From: Thermoguttaceae bacterium
GTDB taxonomy: Bacteria; Planctomycetota; Planctomycetia; Pirellulales; Thermoguttaceae
Direction: 5' to 3'
Assembly: GCA_017937485.1 (NCBI GenBank)
Contig: JAGBDN010000086.1
Location: forward strand, 27,272 to 91,271
DNA length: 64,000 nt
The notes beneath the pieces are model-generated. The model searched no databases. It was not told the DNA's origin and saw only the letters and a program-made list of their open reading frames with translations. Below are positions 27,287 to 37,231 of the stretch, one piece after another. A program made the position numbers and the translations under genes. Numbering within the stretch: the first letter of the stretch is position 1; the number at the start of each line of letters is the position of its first letter.

Positions 27287-28648
27287 TTAGGCGACCGTCG
27301 GGAGTTCGAAGCCCTTGCGCTGTTCGCGGGAAAGGAAGGAGGCCGCGACGTCGTCTCCTTCGATCGTTTCCGTTTCCGGATTCCAACGGATAACGCGTCC
27401 CAAACGAGCGGCGATAACGGCGAGGTGGCAAACGTTCATCGAATACGTGTGGCTGAACGCGTCCGACAGCGGAAGGCCGCCTTCGCGAATGCAACGGAAG
27501 AAGTTTTGCTTCGTCCATTCGAGCGGTTTGTCGCGGTTCAGCTCGATCAAATCGTCTTGCGAAATCTTATCGAGGACGCCGTCTTCGATCGGTTTCCCGG
27601 AGAGGCGACCGCGGTTGACGAAGATTCGACCTTCGGTTCCTTCGAAGAGAATCCCGTTCGAGTTCGGTTCGCTCTTGATAACGAATTCGAGCCCGTCGGC
27701 GAATTTCATCTTAATTTCGAACGTCTTCGCGGTTTGGAAACGGTCGTTGAATTTCGGACGGCCGAGTTCGTCGAGTTCCGCGAGGTGTTCGACCGTTCGC
27801 CCGTCGATTTCGACCGGCCCGGCGCCGTGTTTGTCGCGCCCGAGCGCCCAAAGCGCGCAGTCGACGTGGTGGACGCCCCAGTCGGTGAGCTGACCGCCGG
27901 AGTAATCGTACCAATATCGGAAGGTGTAAAAGGTTCGCTCGCGGCGGTACTCGACTTCAGGCGCTTGTCCGAGGAACATATTCCAGTCGAATTGGTTCGG
28001 GTTCGGAACTTCGGCGACCGGGAAGGGGCCGAAATCGGAGGTCGGGGCCTCGTCGAGCGAAACGACGACGCGCTTCATTTGACCGAGCAAACCTTTGCGG
28101 ACGATCGCCGCCGCTTTCATGAACTGGTCGACGGCGTAACGTTGTTGGGTTCCGACGAGGAAGGTTTTGCCGGTTTTTTCGACCGCTTTGCGAATCAGTT
28201 GATTTTCGGCGATCGTCAGCGTCAACGGCTTTTGACAGAAGACGTGTTTCCCGGCCAACAACGCTTCGACGGCGATTTTGACGTGCCAATGATCCGGCGT
28301 CGCGATCCCGACGACGTCGATATCGTCGCGCTCGAGAATTCGGCGATAATCTTGGACGACTTGCGTTTCGTTCGGCTTTTTCGCAATGCGCCCGTCGTGT
28401 TGGAACGACTCCGCGCGGCCCCGGTCGACGTCGCAAAGAGCGACAAAATCGCCGAAATTCGCCAATTCCCAAGCGTCGAGCCGCCCCATTCCGCCGCAAC
28501 CGATAAAGGCGAGTTTAAAACGTTCGTTCGGCGAGTCCGCGGCGTAAGTCTGCCAACGGGGGGCGAACGTAGAGAACATCGCGAGCGAAATCGCGCCCGC
28601 TCCTTGCGTTTTAAGGAAATCGCGACGAGTCGAACGATTAAGCGACAT
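27287..28648 (-). CDS. Tat-exported Gfo/Idh/MocA oxidoreductase, copy B of a tandem pair
   Basis: 453 residues from the ATG at 28648 behind GAGG. It has the same architecture as copy A: STRRDFLKT signal, FKLAFIGCGGMGRLDA Rossmann loop, FCQKPLTLT, and YDYSGGQLTDWGVHHVD. The start MSLNRSTRRDFLKTQGAG differs from copy A by one residue in the first 18. The nucleotide loop and substrate-domain residues diverge most, suggesting related but distinct substrates. Separate promoter and terminator. Confidence 0.9.
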   Translation of the reverse strand: MSLNRSTRRDFLKTQGAGAISLAMFSTFAPRWQTYAADSPNERFKLAFIGCGGMGRLDAWELANFGDFVALCDVDRGRAESFQHDGRIAKKPNETQVVQDYRRILERDDIDVVGIATPDHWHVKIAVEALLAGKHVFCQKPLTLTIAENQLIRKAVEKTGKTFLVGTQQRYAVDQFMKAAAIVRKGLLGQMKRVVVSLDEAPTSDFGPFPVAEVPNPNQFDWNMFLGQAPEVEYRRERTFYTFRYWYDYSGGQLTDWGVHHVDCALWALGRDKHGAGPVEIDGRTVEHLAELDELGRPKFNDRFQTAKTFEIKMKFADGLEFVIKSEPNSNGILFEGTEGRIFVNRGRLSGKPIEDGVLDKISQDDLIELNRDKPLEWTKQNFFRCIREGGLPLSDAFSHTYSMNVCHLAVIAARLGRVIRWNPETETIEGDDVAASFLSREQRKGFELPTVA

Positions 28649-28780
28649 AGGGAACCTCGACGGGGAAAATTGGGGCGAACGCGCGGCAAATTTTGAATGA
28701 CGCAAGAATAACGCGTTAAAAATTTGACGGCGCGGAAATGAAACACAATTTTAGACGCTCTTTTAGAACTGTTGGAGCGT

Positions 28781-28809
28781 ATTATACAAGATTTTCGTTC
28801 AAAAGTAAA
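28781..28809 (-). promoter_or_regulatory. Promoter of MocA copy B
   Basis: Minus strand: -35 TTTACT (28804-28809), 17-bp spacer, -10 TATAAT (28781-28786). Shares the extended -10 block with the copy-A promoter; the -35 differs. Confidence 0.65.
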
Positions 28810-28921
28810 CGTCGCGCCGAGCGATTTTTGCGATTTTTGGCCAAAAGACGCGTCGACGCTTGTAAAATAAAACGGTCGCGCCGATTTTAGCGGCCCCGTC
28901 TTTTTCTTCGGCAAAACGCGC

Positions 28922-28979
28922 AAGAAAAAAAAACGCGTCCGACTTCCTTTCAACGAGCCGAACAAAAGGAAGACGGACG
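28922..28979 (-). terminator. Terminator after the Ser/Thr kinase gene
   Basis: A 15-bp stem with one mismatch (28936-28950 with 28965-28979), followed on the minus strand by CGCG and a T9 run. Its left arm and flank match the terminator at 27124. Confidence 0.75.
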
Positions 28980-29062
28980 GCGAGAAAAGTTGCGAATCCC
29001 GACGCCCGCTTCTTTCCGTTGAAGAAACGACCGCGTCGCGACGTTTAACCGGACGGCGAGCG

Positions 29063-29938
29063 TCAGCGGAGTTTGTCTTCGTACTCGACCTTTTCGATTT
29101 TCTTAAGGAACGCTTCCATCGACGGGCAACGCTCTTTCGGGTCGGCCTTAATGCACCAGTGAATCGCGTCGGCGAGGCGCGGGTCGATCGCCGGACGGTA
29201 CGTTTGAATCGGTTCCGGCGGCGTGTCGTGCGTCATCGCGGCGAGGCCATTCGTGCCGCGCGGCCAAGGGAGTTCGCGGGTGCAGAGTTCGTACATCGTA
29301 ACGCCGAACGCGAAAATGTCGACGCGTTCGTTCGTCGGACGGCGGCGAACAAGTTCCGGCGCCATATAGTTCGGCGTTCCGGTGCGGTTGCCGGGATCGG
29401 TGAAAGGCGACTTGTTCGGAACGGAGAGGCCGAAGTCGGTCAGTTTCAAGATTTCGCCGTCGCCGGTGAAAAGGAGGTTGCGCGGGCAAAAGTCGCGGTG
29501 GATAAAGCCCGCGTCGTGAACGACTTTCAACGCTTCGGCGCATTGGCGGATGTATCGCATTCGGCTCCCGGCGAGCATATCCTGCTTAATCATGAGGATG
29601 TTGTTGAGGCCGGTGCCTTCGAGGTACTCCATCACGAGGTATTGTTCGCCGTCGGTCGTGAAGCCCTCTTCAAAGGTGTCGACGATGTACGGGTGCTTGA
29701 ACTGAACCGCCATTTCGCCTTCGCGGGGCTTGTAAACGCCGCGGATTCCCTTGTAACGGTCTTCGACGATGCTCGTTTTCGCCTTGTCGAGAATTTTAAG
29801 GCCGACGATTTTGTCCGTTTCTCGGTCGCGCGCCATATAAAAACTCGACATCGTCCCGGAAATCGCCGCTTTGAGGAGGATAAAGCGCTTTTGGTAGTCG
29901 AGCTTCTTTTTTCCGAAAATTTTCTCTAAAAACGACAT
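29063..29938 (-). CDS. Hanks-type serine/threonine protein kinase
   Basis: 291 residues, a bare kinase domain without a membrane or sensor part. Catalytic Lys is K48 (VGLKIL). The catalytic loop is HRDFCPRN at 147-154: Asp149 and Asn154 are kept but the usual Lys of HRDLKP is Cys151. DFG at 168-170 and MAPE at 192-195 follow, then VDIFAFGVTMYELC. The Gly-rich loop is degenerate (LLKAAISGTMSSFYMA). Activity is likely but the Lys-to-Cys change is noteworthy. It starts with a basic MSFLEKIFGKKK segment. Target unknown. Own terminator downstream. Confidence 0.88.
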   Translation of the reverse strand: MSFLEKIFGKKKLDYQKRFILLKAAISGTMSSFYMARDRETDKIVGLKILDKAKTSIVEDRYKGIRGVYKPREGEMAVQFKHPYIVDTFEEGFTTDGEQYLVMEYLEGTGLNNILMIKQDMLAGSRMRYIRQCAEALKVVHDAGFIHRDFCPRNLLFTGDGEILKLTDFGLSVPNKSPFTDPGNRTGTPNYMAPELVRRRPTNERVDIFAFGVTMYELCTRELPWPRGTNGLAAMTHDTPPEPIQTYRPAIDPRLADAIHWCIKADPKERCPSMEAFLKKIEKVEYEDKLR

Positions 29939-30275
29939 AAAACGAACCTAACTTTTCGCGTTGCGCTAAAAAAACGACAGATTCCGCCGACTCCTTTATT
30001 TTAACACGTCGGCGCGCGATTTTCCAGCGTTTTTTCCGTTTTTTCGCGATTTTTCCCGCCGAAGCCGTCGACTTCAAACGCGAAGCCCGCGCAACCGTTT
30101 TTTTTGGCGTATTTTAACGTCCCGATAAAGCGACCGACAAAAACGCGTTTCGCCCTTATATTAATGGCGCCCGTTTGCGAAGTCGTTCGCCGGTCGTTTC
30201 CGCGTCCCGCTCTCGACCGTCGCCGCGCTTCGGGAAGGGGAGAAAACGGGAAAAAACGAAGGAAATAAAGCGACT

Positions 30276-31391
30276 TTACCGCCGCGCTCGTTCGAGTCGA
30301 GCGACGACCGCCGCAGGCGCGACGACGGTGAAGCGATTCGGAACCGTTTCAATTTCAACCGGCAAAACGCCGCCCGGGTCGCCGTCGATTTGATAAGGAA
30401 TCGTCGCGGCGCCTTCGGCGGTCGGGTCGGCGGCGGAGAGGCGGAACGTCGTCCCGCGCCCGAGTTTGGCGTTCGGCAGGAGGCGGTGCGACGAGAACAT
30501 TTGCGCGCAAAAAACGTCGAAGAGCGCCAAAATCAATTTTCCGCCTTGGAAAATGCAGTAATCGAGACGCCCGTCGACGCCGACGCAACGCGGAACGAGC
30601 GGCAAGCCCCAACCGTAACGCGGCAAATTGAAGACGAACGGCCATTTACCGACGATTTCGCGAGTCGAACCGGGCGTCGCGGCGAAAAGATCGGCGTTTT
30701 GGACGGTTCCGGCGCTTTGCGTCGAGTTGGCGGCTTCCAACGTCGCGACGTTTTGCGGGGATTGCGTCGAGGCGGCGACGTTCGACCCGGCGTTTTGCGG
30801 CGCGTCGACGAATTCCGTCTTGATTCGCGGGTAACGATAAGACGCGATCGACCCGAAAATTGGCTTAATATAGGAAAGATAGCTAATATGGGCGCCTTTT
30901 TTCGTTTGCCGACGGTAACTTTCCTCCCGGGCGGCGTGCACTTGGCGAACGACGTCGGCGTCGATTCCGGCGCTGACCATCACCAAGAAGAGCCGCCCGT
31001 TCGCGCGTCCGGCGTCGAAGCAAATCGTCGCGCCTTCGGCGAGCGTCGCCGCTAATTTTTCCGGTTTGAACGGAATTTTCAAGTATTTTGCGATGAGGTT
31101 CGCCGTTCCGGAGGGCAAAATCGCGATCGGGACGCCCGGAACGGTTCGGTTCGTCAGCTCCGCCGCGGTGCCGTCGCCGCCGACCCCGACGAGCGCTTGG
31201 AGCCGATTTTCGGCGAAAAGTTCGTTCGCGCGGCTCGAAACGACCGCCAAATCGGTGTGCAACTCGACGCAAAATCCCCGTTTTTCCAGCGCGGCTTGCA
31301 AACGCTCCGCTCGAACGCGCGGCGAACGGCGGCCCGCTTTAGGGTTGATGGAAATGAGAACGTATTTCTCGAGCTTCGACGCGGGCGACAT
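30276..31391 (-). CDS. Diacylglycerol/lipid kinase family protein (YegS/DgkB-like)
   Basis: 371 residues from the ATG at 31391 behind GAAAGG; the frame is open further upstream to 31553 but without a ribosome site. ISINPKAGRRS is the nucleotide loop. VGVGGDGTAAELTNR carries the GGDGT catalytic motif and ILPSGTANLIAKYLKIP the second family motif. It phosphorylates diacylglycerol, a sphingoid base or a similar lipid with ATP at the inner membrane. A 50-residue Ala/Gln/Ser-rich insert near residues 195-245 is unusual. Confidence 0.88.
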   Translation of the reverse strand: MSPASKLEKYVLISINPKAGRRSPRVRAERLQAALEKRGFCVELHTDLAVVSSRANELFAENRLQALVGVGGDGTAAELTNRTVPGVPIAILPSGTANLIAKYLKIPFKPEKLAATLAEGATICFDAGRANGRLFLVMVSAGIDADVVRQVHAAREESYRRQTKKGAHISYLSYIKPIFGSIASYRYPRIKTEFVDAPQNAGSNVAASTQSPQNVATLEAANSTQSAGTVQNADLFAATPGSTREIVGKWPFVFNLPRYGWGLPLVPRCVGVDGRLDYCIFQGGKLILALFDVFCAQMFSSHRLLPNAKLGRGTTFRLSAADPTAEGAATIPYQIDGDPGGVLPVEIETVPNRFTVVAPAAVVARLERARR

Positions 31392-31851
31392 AGCGGCCTT
31401 TCTCGGCGTAAAACGCGCGGGGTTGGGGAAATTGCGAAGTTGGATAAAACAAAACGGAAGGGGAAAGGAGGTGAAAAGGAAACGCCTCCGAAGGCAAAAA
31501 CGATCGAACGGTTCCGCGTCGCCGAGCGAAAAACCAAACGGTCGGCGGAGCAAAAAACGTTTGCTCGTTTGACGCCCTTATTAATATTAATGACAAAACG
31601 AGCGTGCAAGGACGCGTTTTAACCCCGGTTCGCGCCGCTGAAAGCGCCGTTCGACGCTTGCCGGCGGCGTTAATCGACCGAAACGTCGACTTGCTTCCAA
31701 GCGGCGGAGTTTTTCGTTGTTTTGGCGTTAAAACCGCTAAAAGCCGCGCGCTTTTCGCCGTTTCCAGCTTTGATCGGGGCGTTTTGCCCGGCGGCGAGGC
31801 GGGCTTGTCTATTTGAAATTGTCTCTAAAATCAAACGGAAGCGGGCGACCG

Positions 31852-33414
31852 TTACTTCAAAACGTCGGCGAGGCGGAATTTGAGTTTTTCGAAATCGGAT
31901 TCCGAAATCAAATAAAACCAATCGGCGAGTCGTTCGTTTTTGATCGCCGCCTTTTTTTCGGCGTCCGGAGCGAGGAAGGCGAGTTCCGTTTCGTCTTCGA
32001 CCGTCGCGGCCAACGTTTCGCGGTCGAACTCGGCGAACGCCAAGCAAACGCGCTTATCTTCGAACTTGCGTCCGAAAAGAAGCGAAATTTTGACGCCGTT
32101 TTTCGTCCGCAATTCGACGCCGCCCGCTTCGCCGAGGAGCGCCGGTTCGATTTTTTCCGGGTTCAAGGGATCGTGTTCGAGCGCGGCGAACCCGAATTCG
32201 GCGAGCGTTCCGAAATGCGCCGCCAAGTCGCCCCCGAGCCGACCGTCGCGGAAGAGCGCCGCGAGCGCCTCCGGCTTTTTGCGAACGTCGACGACCGCGA
32301 GTCGACCGAGCGCGTCCGCCGTTTCGTTCAAAACGTCGTTTTGCGCCGACTCCGGGTCGACCGGCTGAACGTCGCTCCAAACGCCTTCCGCGTCGCGATT
32401 TAGCCGCCGTTCGAGCGACCAAACGCGAGCGAGCGAGTTTTCCGGATTTTGGCGAAAAACGGCGATTCCGGCCGCCTTGTAATCGACCGGCGTCGGCGTT
32501 CCGTCCTCGGCTTTGGCGACCGAAAAGGTCGAATCGCGAACGGCGAGGGTCGCGACGTCCCAGCGGCTGATTCGGAGCAGGTCGCGGTCGGCCCAATCGA
32601 TCGGCTCGAAAGAAATGCGTTGCGGAAATTCGAGAAATTGCGTCGTTCCGGCTTCCTCGGTCGAATCGCCGGAAAAGTCGACCGCGTAAACGACGTCGTC
32701 GCCGGGAATCCGAACCCAGCGAACGTCGCGGGTCGCCGAACTTTCGGGAGCGCGGTTCCCGACGAGCAAATCGACGAGCGTCGCGCCGTTTTCGTCGAAA
32801 ATTTTAACTGAGAGCGCGGCAAGCGGAGCGGTTTGCGCCGTTTCGCTATCTTCGCCGTCTTCCGTTTCTTCGCCGGTTTGCGCAATTTTCGACGCGGCGG
32901 CGCTTTGCGTCGAGTTTGCCGATTGCGCGGCCGCTTTTTCGTCGTTTTTCGCCGAATTAGAAGCGTTTAACTGGGCTTCGAACGCCGCGTCTTCCGGGGA
33001 AAGGACGCCGCACTCGCGGTGAAGTTGGGCGATTTTCTTCGCGTCGCCGCTTCGCACCGCTTCGTCGGCGACGTCGAGGACGGGCAGCTGAACGAGCGGC
33101 GCGACGATTTTCGCCCAGCGGTCGGCGTTCTCGGCGGGGAAGTTCGCGAGCGCGGGAAGGCGGAGTTCGTCGCCCTCTCGGACGAGCGTTAACTCCTTCG
33201 TTTCTCCCGTTTCCGCGTCGACGCCGACAAATTCGACGCGGCTAATTTTGGACGTTTCGTCGAAATTTTCGAGAAGACGGCGCCCGATTTTCTCCTTCGG
33301 CTCGACGTCCGGCAAACGCGGTTGAAATTTCATCCAACAAACAAGCGCGACGAGCGCCGCGACGCCGATCAGCGCCGATTTCAAGACTTCGTTTTTCGGG
33401 TTTTCTTGGGACAT
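31852..33414 (-). CDS. DUF4340 domain protein, membrane-anchored
   Basis: 520 residues; ATG at 33414. One N-terminal helix (VLKSALIGVAALVALVCWM) anchors a large extracytoplasmic part. ISRVEFVGVDAETGETKELTLVREGDELRLP and the following VAPLVQLPVLDVAD are typical DUF4340. An Ala/Gln/Asn-rich insert lies near residues 165-205. DUF4340 proteins accompany ABC-2-type permeases and GldG-like proteins, and this gene is the last of the ABC operon that starts at 39652. Probably a partner of that exporter; exact role unknown. Confidence 0.8.
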   Translation of the reverse strand: MSQENPKNEVLKSALIGVAALVALVCWMKFQPRLPDVEPKEKIGRRLLENFDETSKISRVEFVGVDAETGETKELTLVREGDELRLPALANFPAENADRWAKIVAPLVQLPVLDVADEAVRSGDAKKIAQLHRECGVLSPEDAAFEAQLNASNSAKNDEKAAAQSANSTQSAAASKIAQTGEETEDGEDSETAQTAPLAALSVKIFDENGATLVDLLVGNRAPESSATRDVRWVRIPGDDVVYAVDFSGDSTEEAGTTQFLEFPQRISFEPIDWADRDLLRISRWDVATLAVRDSTFSVAKAEDGTPTPVDYKAAGIAVFRQNPENSLARVWSLERRLNRDAEGVWSDVQPVDPESAQNDVLNETADALGRLAVVDVRKKPEALAALFRDGRLGGDLAAHFGTLAEFGFAALEHDPLNPEKIEPALLGEAGGVELRTKNGVKISLLFGRKFEDKRVCLAFAEFDRETLAATVEDETELAFLAPDAEKKAAIKNERLADWFYLISESDFEKLKFRLADVLK

Positions 33415-33750
33415 TCTCGTTTCTTTCGCCGCGGACGCCGCCGCTTTATCTGTTCGAAAAGAATTGTCGATTCGGGTATTTAGCGTTTTGATTCGACGCA
33501 AAATCGACGCCGAAATGAATTGCAAACGCTGGTAATCTGTTTTTGGCGCTTAAATGTTTAACGCGTCCAAAAATAGGCGCGACTCCCCGCCGCCGGTTAA
33601 CGTCGGAGGTCGCGCCCTTATAATATACCGCGTCGCGGCGTTTTTTACAAGGCGACTTTCGCGAAAAGTTCGCGCCCTCCGGCGCGAGGCGTCGGAGGGC
33701 GCGGGCGGAGGCGGCGGCAAGGGGAGAAACGCCGTCGGCCCGGCGGCGCG

Positions 33751-35373
33751 TCAATTTCGACCGCCTTTGAATTGTCGAACGACGGCGAAATAGGAGGCGA
33801 CGCCGCAGATAAGCGGAAAAAGGAGGAGGATCGTCTGGTTCGCTTGACGGGACGTAATATCGAGAATTACGAGACAAAACGCCGCGACGTAATATAAAAC
33901 GCAAGCGAGCGCGGCGCCGAAGCGAGAGCGAACGAGCGCCGAGGCGAAAAACGCGACGAACCAAATATACGCGCAGATAGACGCGGGAAGCGGCGTTATA
34001 TGAAGAAACGACAAAACGCAACGCGTCGGTAGGAAGGCGGCGACGAACAACCCGGCGTACGTCAAGAGTTGCGACGCGTAATAAAGGCGCGGCGAAACCG
34101 GAAGTCGCGTCGTTAGAATCGAGCGGTCGCGGCGCAATCCGGCGAACGCTCCCGACGCAAAAAGAACGATAAACAGAAGAGAATAAAAAAGGGCCGCGAG
34201 CGCAAAGCCTTTGTCGCTGTCTGCGGTTGACGCTAGGAGACAAAAGGCGTTGACGAGCGCCAAGTCGATAAGTATCGCGCCCCGAAAACGTCCGAAAAGG
34301 CTCGCGCTCTCGACAGTTTCGACGCAAAGCGCGGTTAGCGGACGCAAGCGACGCGGCGTCAAATCGGCGAGACGCGCCGAAACGGAAGTCGAGCGTTCGC
34401 AAGACGTCGCCGACGTGTTCTGGTCGACCGGAACGCTTGCGGGCTCCGAGATCGCGTCGGGGCGTCGCCGCTTGAGTAAGAGCGTTGCGAAACGGGAGGC
34501 AAGGCCGTCTAAGCCGGCGCCGAGCGTCGTTTGCGCGCCGTCGCGGCGGAAAACGCGAACGATTCCGACGAGCGGCAAAAGGAGCGCGCCGAAACGTAGC
34601 GCCGCGTAAAACGCCGACTCGACCGACGCGGCGCCGCCGACCAAAAACAAACCGTCGGGGCGAAGGTCGCGGGGGAGAACCCAAACCTTGGGGAACCCGA
34701 GACTTGCCGGCGCGTCGCCGCCGAAAGCGACGACGCAACCGACGGCGCAACCGACGAGGGCGCAAACGGCGAACGTCGAGAGGAGCGACGCCGCGACGAC
34801 AAACGCTTCGCGGCGAATCGCCGTCGCCCAAAACGCGCTCCAAATCAAGAGTTCAAGCGGACATAGCGCGAACGCTTTAAAGAAGGCGACCGCGTTTGGG
34901 GACGCGTGGGCGCAAAAGCCGGTCAACGCGGTAAAGGCTTCCTTCGCGTAAATTAAGTCGAAGACGAAGCCGATCAAAACGAACCCGACGGCGACGAGCG
35001 CGGTTAAAACGAACGACGCGCTAAACTTCGCGAGGAAAACGGTTTGCAGCGAAACCGGGAAGCGTTCCAAACAGGCGATTTCCTTCGTTTTGCGTTCGCG
35101 AGCGAACATTCCGGCGGGCAAAAGCGCCGCGAGGACGAAAACGGCGAAGAGCGCGCATCCGCCCCAATTTTTGGCGTAATCCTTCGCGAGGAGTTCGGCG
35201 GCTTCCTTAATCGTTGGGAATAAACTGCTTAGCGACGCTTCCGGAACGGAGTTCCAAGGCGCGAAAAGGAGGCCGGCGAGAAAGAGGACGCCGACGACGG
35301 CGAGCGGGTAAGAGTAGGCGTCGCGCAACTCTTTGAAAAATATCGCGTTAAAAGCGTTCGTTGGGCGGTTCAT
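33751..35373 (-). CDS. ABC transporter permease-like membrane protein, copy 1
   Basis: 540 residues; ATG 35373 follows AAAGGAA. At least ten hydrophobic helices, starting YPLAVVGVLFLAGLLFAPW. The motif MFARERKTKEIACLERFPVSLQTVFLAKFSA follows the second helix and is shared almost exactly with the 35448 gene. Lies in an operon with the ATPase at 38195. The pair looks like a recent tandem duplication, including the intergenic leader. Probably a subunit of an ABC-2-type exporter; substrate unknown. Confidence 0.82.
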   Translation of the reverse strand: MNRPTNAFNAIFFKELRDAYSYPLAVVGVLFLAGLLFAPWNSVPEASLSSLFPTIKEAAELLAKDYAKNWGGCALFAVFVLAALLPAGMFARERKTKEIACLERFPVSLQTVFLAKFSASFVLTALVAVGFVLIGFVFDLIYAKEAFTALTGFCAHASPNAVAFFKAFALCPLELLIWSAFWATAIRREAFVVAASLLSTFAVCALVGCAVGCVVAFGGDAPASLGFPKVWVLPRDLRPDGLFLVGGAASVESAFYAALRFGALLLPLVGIVRVFRRDGAQTTLGAGLDGLASRFATLLLKRRRPDAISEPASVPVDQNTSATSCERSTSVSARLADLTPRRLRPLTALCVETVESASLFGRFRGAILIDLALVNAFCLLASTADSDKGFALAALFYSLLFIVLFASGAFAGLRRDRSILTTRLPVSPRLYYASQLLTYAGLFVAAFLPTRCVLSFLHITPLPASICAYIWFVAFFASALVRSRFGAALACVLYYVAAFCLVILDITSRQANQTILLLFPLICGVASYFAVVRQFKGGRN

Positions 35374-35447
35374 ACAGACGTTCCTTTCGTTGGGCGGAAT
35401 TTGCGTTGACGGTTATCTCTAACGACGGCGCGGGTTAGGACGGCAAG

Positions 35448-37169
35448 TTAAACGCCGTCGCGGCGTTTAAACCGCGCTCGCGTCCGGAGGTAAGCGAAGG
35501 GGCAAGCGAAGGGGAAAAGTCCGAGCGCGACGAGCGGAAGAAGCGGCCAAGGCTCGAAGGGGGGAACCTCTTTGCCGGCGACGCTCAGTCCAAAGCAAAA
35601 GAGCGCGTACGCCCAAAACGCGAAATAAAAGACTGCGTAAGCGACCGCGCAAAGGAGGAATGCGCCGATTCGCGACCGCGCGACGCCCGCCGTCCAAAGA
35701 ACGACGAGAGCGTGAAACGTCGCAAACGTCGCGACGTTCAACGCTTCCTTGGCGGGAACGCTTGGGAGACGCGTTGTCGTATGAAGCCAATAAAGTTCGC
35801 GGACGTCGTTCGCCGCCTCCGGGAAGAGGAGTTGAAAGCCGAGCGCCGGAAGGAACGCGGCGGCGAACAACGCGAGATAAGCGAAACATTGCGACGCGAA
35901 GTAAACGCTCGGGCGAACCGGAAGCCGCGTCGTTAAAATCAAGCGGTTTTTGCGCAAGCCGACGAACGCTTGCGTTCCCCAAAGAAGAATCGCGCCGAAA
36001 AGGAGTTCGCGGCAACCGATCGAACTCGGCGAGAACGCGTTGAGCAGCAGGTAGTTAAGGATCGCCAAGTCGATCAAAATCGCGCCGCGAAAACGCCCGA
36101 AAAGACTCGCGCTCTTGACCGTTTCGACGCAAAGCGCGGTCAACGGACGCGGACGACGCGGCGTCGAGTCGACAAAGAGCGACGAAGCGGAAGTCGAACG
36201 TTCGCAAGGTTTCGCCGACGTGTTCGCGTCGACCGGAACGCTTGCGGAAGCGGCGTCGACGCTTTTTTGTCGACGCTTTGCCAAGAGCGTTTTGAGGCGA
36301 AAGTCGAGGCCGGTTAAACCGTTCCCGAGCGTCGTTTGCGCGCCGTCGCGGCGGAAAACGCGAACGAGTCCGACGAGCGGCAAAAGGAGCGCGCCGAAAC
36401 GTAGCGTCGCGTAAAACGCCGATTCGACCGACGCGACGCCGCCGACGGTAATCAAACTGCCGACGCTACTATCGCGGGTTAGAACCCAAGTGTTGGCGAC
36501 CGCGAGACTTCCCGGCGTCTCTTTGCCGGAAGCGACGAGCCAACCGACGAGGGCCCAAACGGCGAAGGTCGAGAGAAGCGACGCCGCGACGACAAACGCT
36601 TCGCGGCGAATCGCCGTCGCCCAAAACGCGTCCCAAATCAAGAGTTCGAGCGGACATAGCGCGAACGCTTTGAGGTTGGACGTTTCGATCGAGTCGTAGT
36701 CGGCGCAAAAGTAGGTCAGCGCGGTAAACGCCTTCTTGTCGTAAATTAGATCGAAGACGAAGCCGGTCAAAACGAACCCGAGAACGACGAGCGAGATTAA
36801 AGCGAGGATCGCGCTAAACTTCGCGAGAAGAACGGTTTGCAGCGAAACCGGGAATCGTTCTAAACAGGCGATTTCCTTCGTTTTGCGTTCGCGAGCGAAC
36901 ATTCCGGCGGGCAAAAGCGTCGCGAGGACGAAAACGGAAAAGAGCGCGTAACGACCCCAACATCCGGCGTATTGCCCGGCGAGGAGTTCGGCGGCTTCCT
37001 TAATCGTTGGCAATAAATTACCTAGCGTCGGCTCCGGGATGTAATACCAAGGCGCGAAAAGGGGGCCCGCGAGGAGAAGCAAGACGCCGACGACGGCGAG
37101 CGGATAATGATAAGAATCGCGCAACTCTTTGAAAAATATCGCGTTAAAAGCTCTTGTTTTGCGGTTCAT
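35448..37169 (-). CDS. ABC transporter permease-like membrane protein, copy 2
   Basis: 573 residues; ATG 37169 follows AAAGGAA. Paralogue of the 33751 gene, nearly identical over the first half (MFARERKTKEIACLERFPVSLQTV, RREAFVVAASLLSTFAVWALVG). The two diverge in the C-terminal helices, where this copy has about 30 extra residues in a loop. Ends with a basic tail (RTRARFKRRDGV). Same operon. Confidence 0.82.
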   Translation of the reverse strand: MNRKTRAFNAIFFKELRDSYHYPLAVVGVLLLLAGPLFAPWYYIPEPTLGNLLPTIKEAAELLAGQYAGCWGRYALFSVFVLATLLPAGMFARERKTKEIACLERFPVSLQTVLLAKFSAILALISLVVLGFVLTGFVFDLIYDKKAFTALTYFCADYDSIETSNLKAFALCPLELLIWDAFWATAIRREAFVVAASLLSTFAVWALVGWLVASGKETPGSLAVANTWVLTRDSSVGSLITVGGVASVESAFYATLRFGALLLPLVGLVRVFRRDGAQTTLGNGLTGLDFRLKTLLAKRRQKSVDAASASVPVDANTSAKPCERSTSASSLFVDSTPRRPRPLTALCVETVKSASLFGRFRGAILIDLAILNYLLLNAFSPSSIGCRELLFGAILLWGTQAFVGLRKNRLILTTRLPVRPSVYFASQCFAYLALFAAAFLPALGFQLLFPEAANDVRELYWLHTTTRLPSVPAKEALNVATFATFHALVVLWTAGVARSRIGAFLLCAVAYAVFYFAFWAYALFCFGLSVAGKEVPPFEPWPLLPLVALGLFPFACPFAYLRTRARFKRRDGV

Positions 37170-37231
37170 ACCGACGTTCCTTTCGTTGGGCGAAAAATTT
37201 CGTTGACGGTTGTCTCTAACGACGGCGCGGG

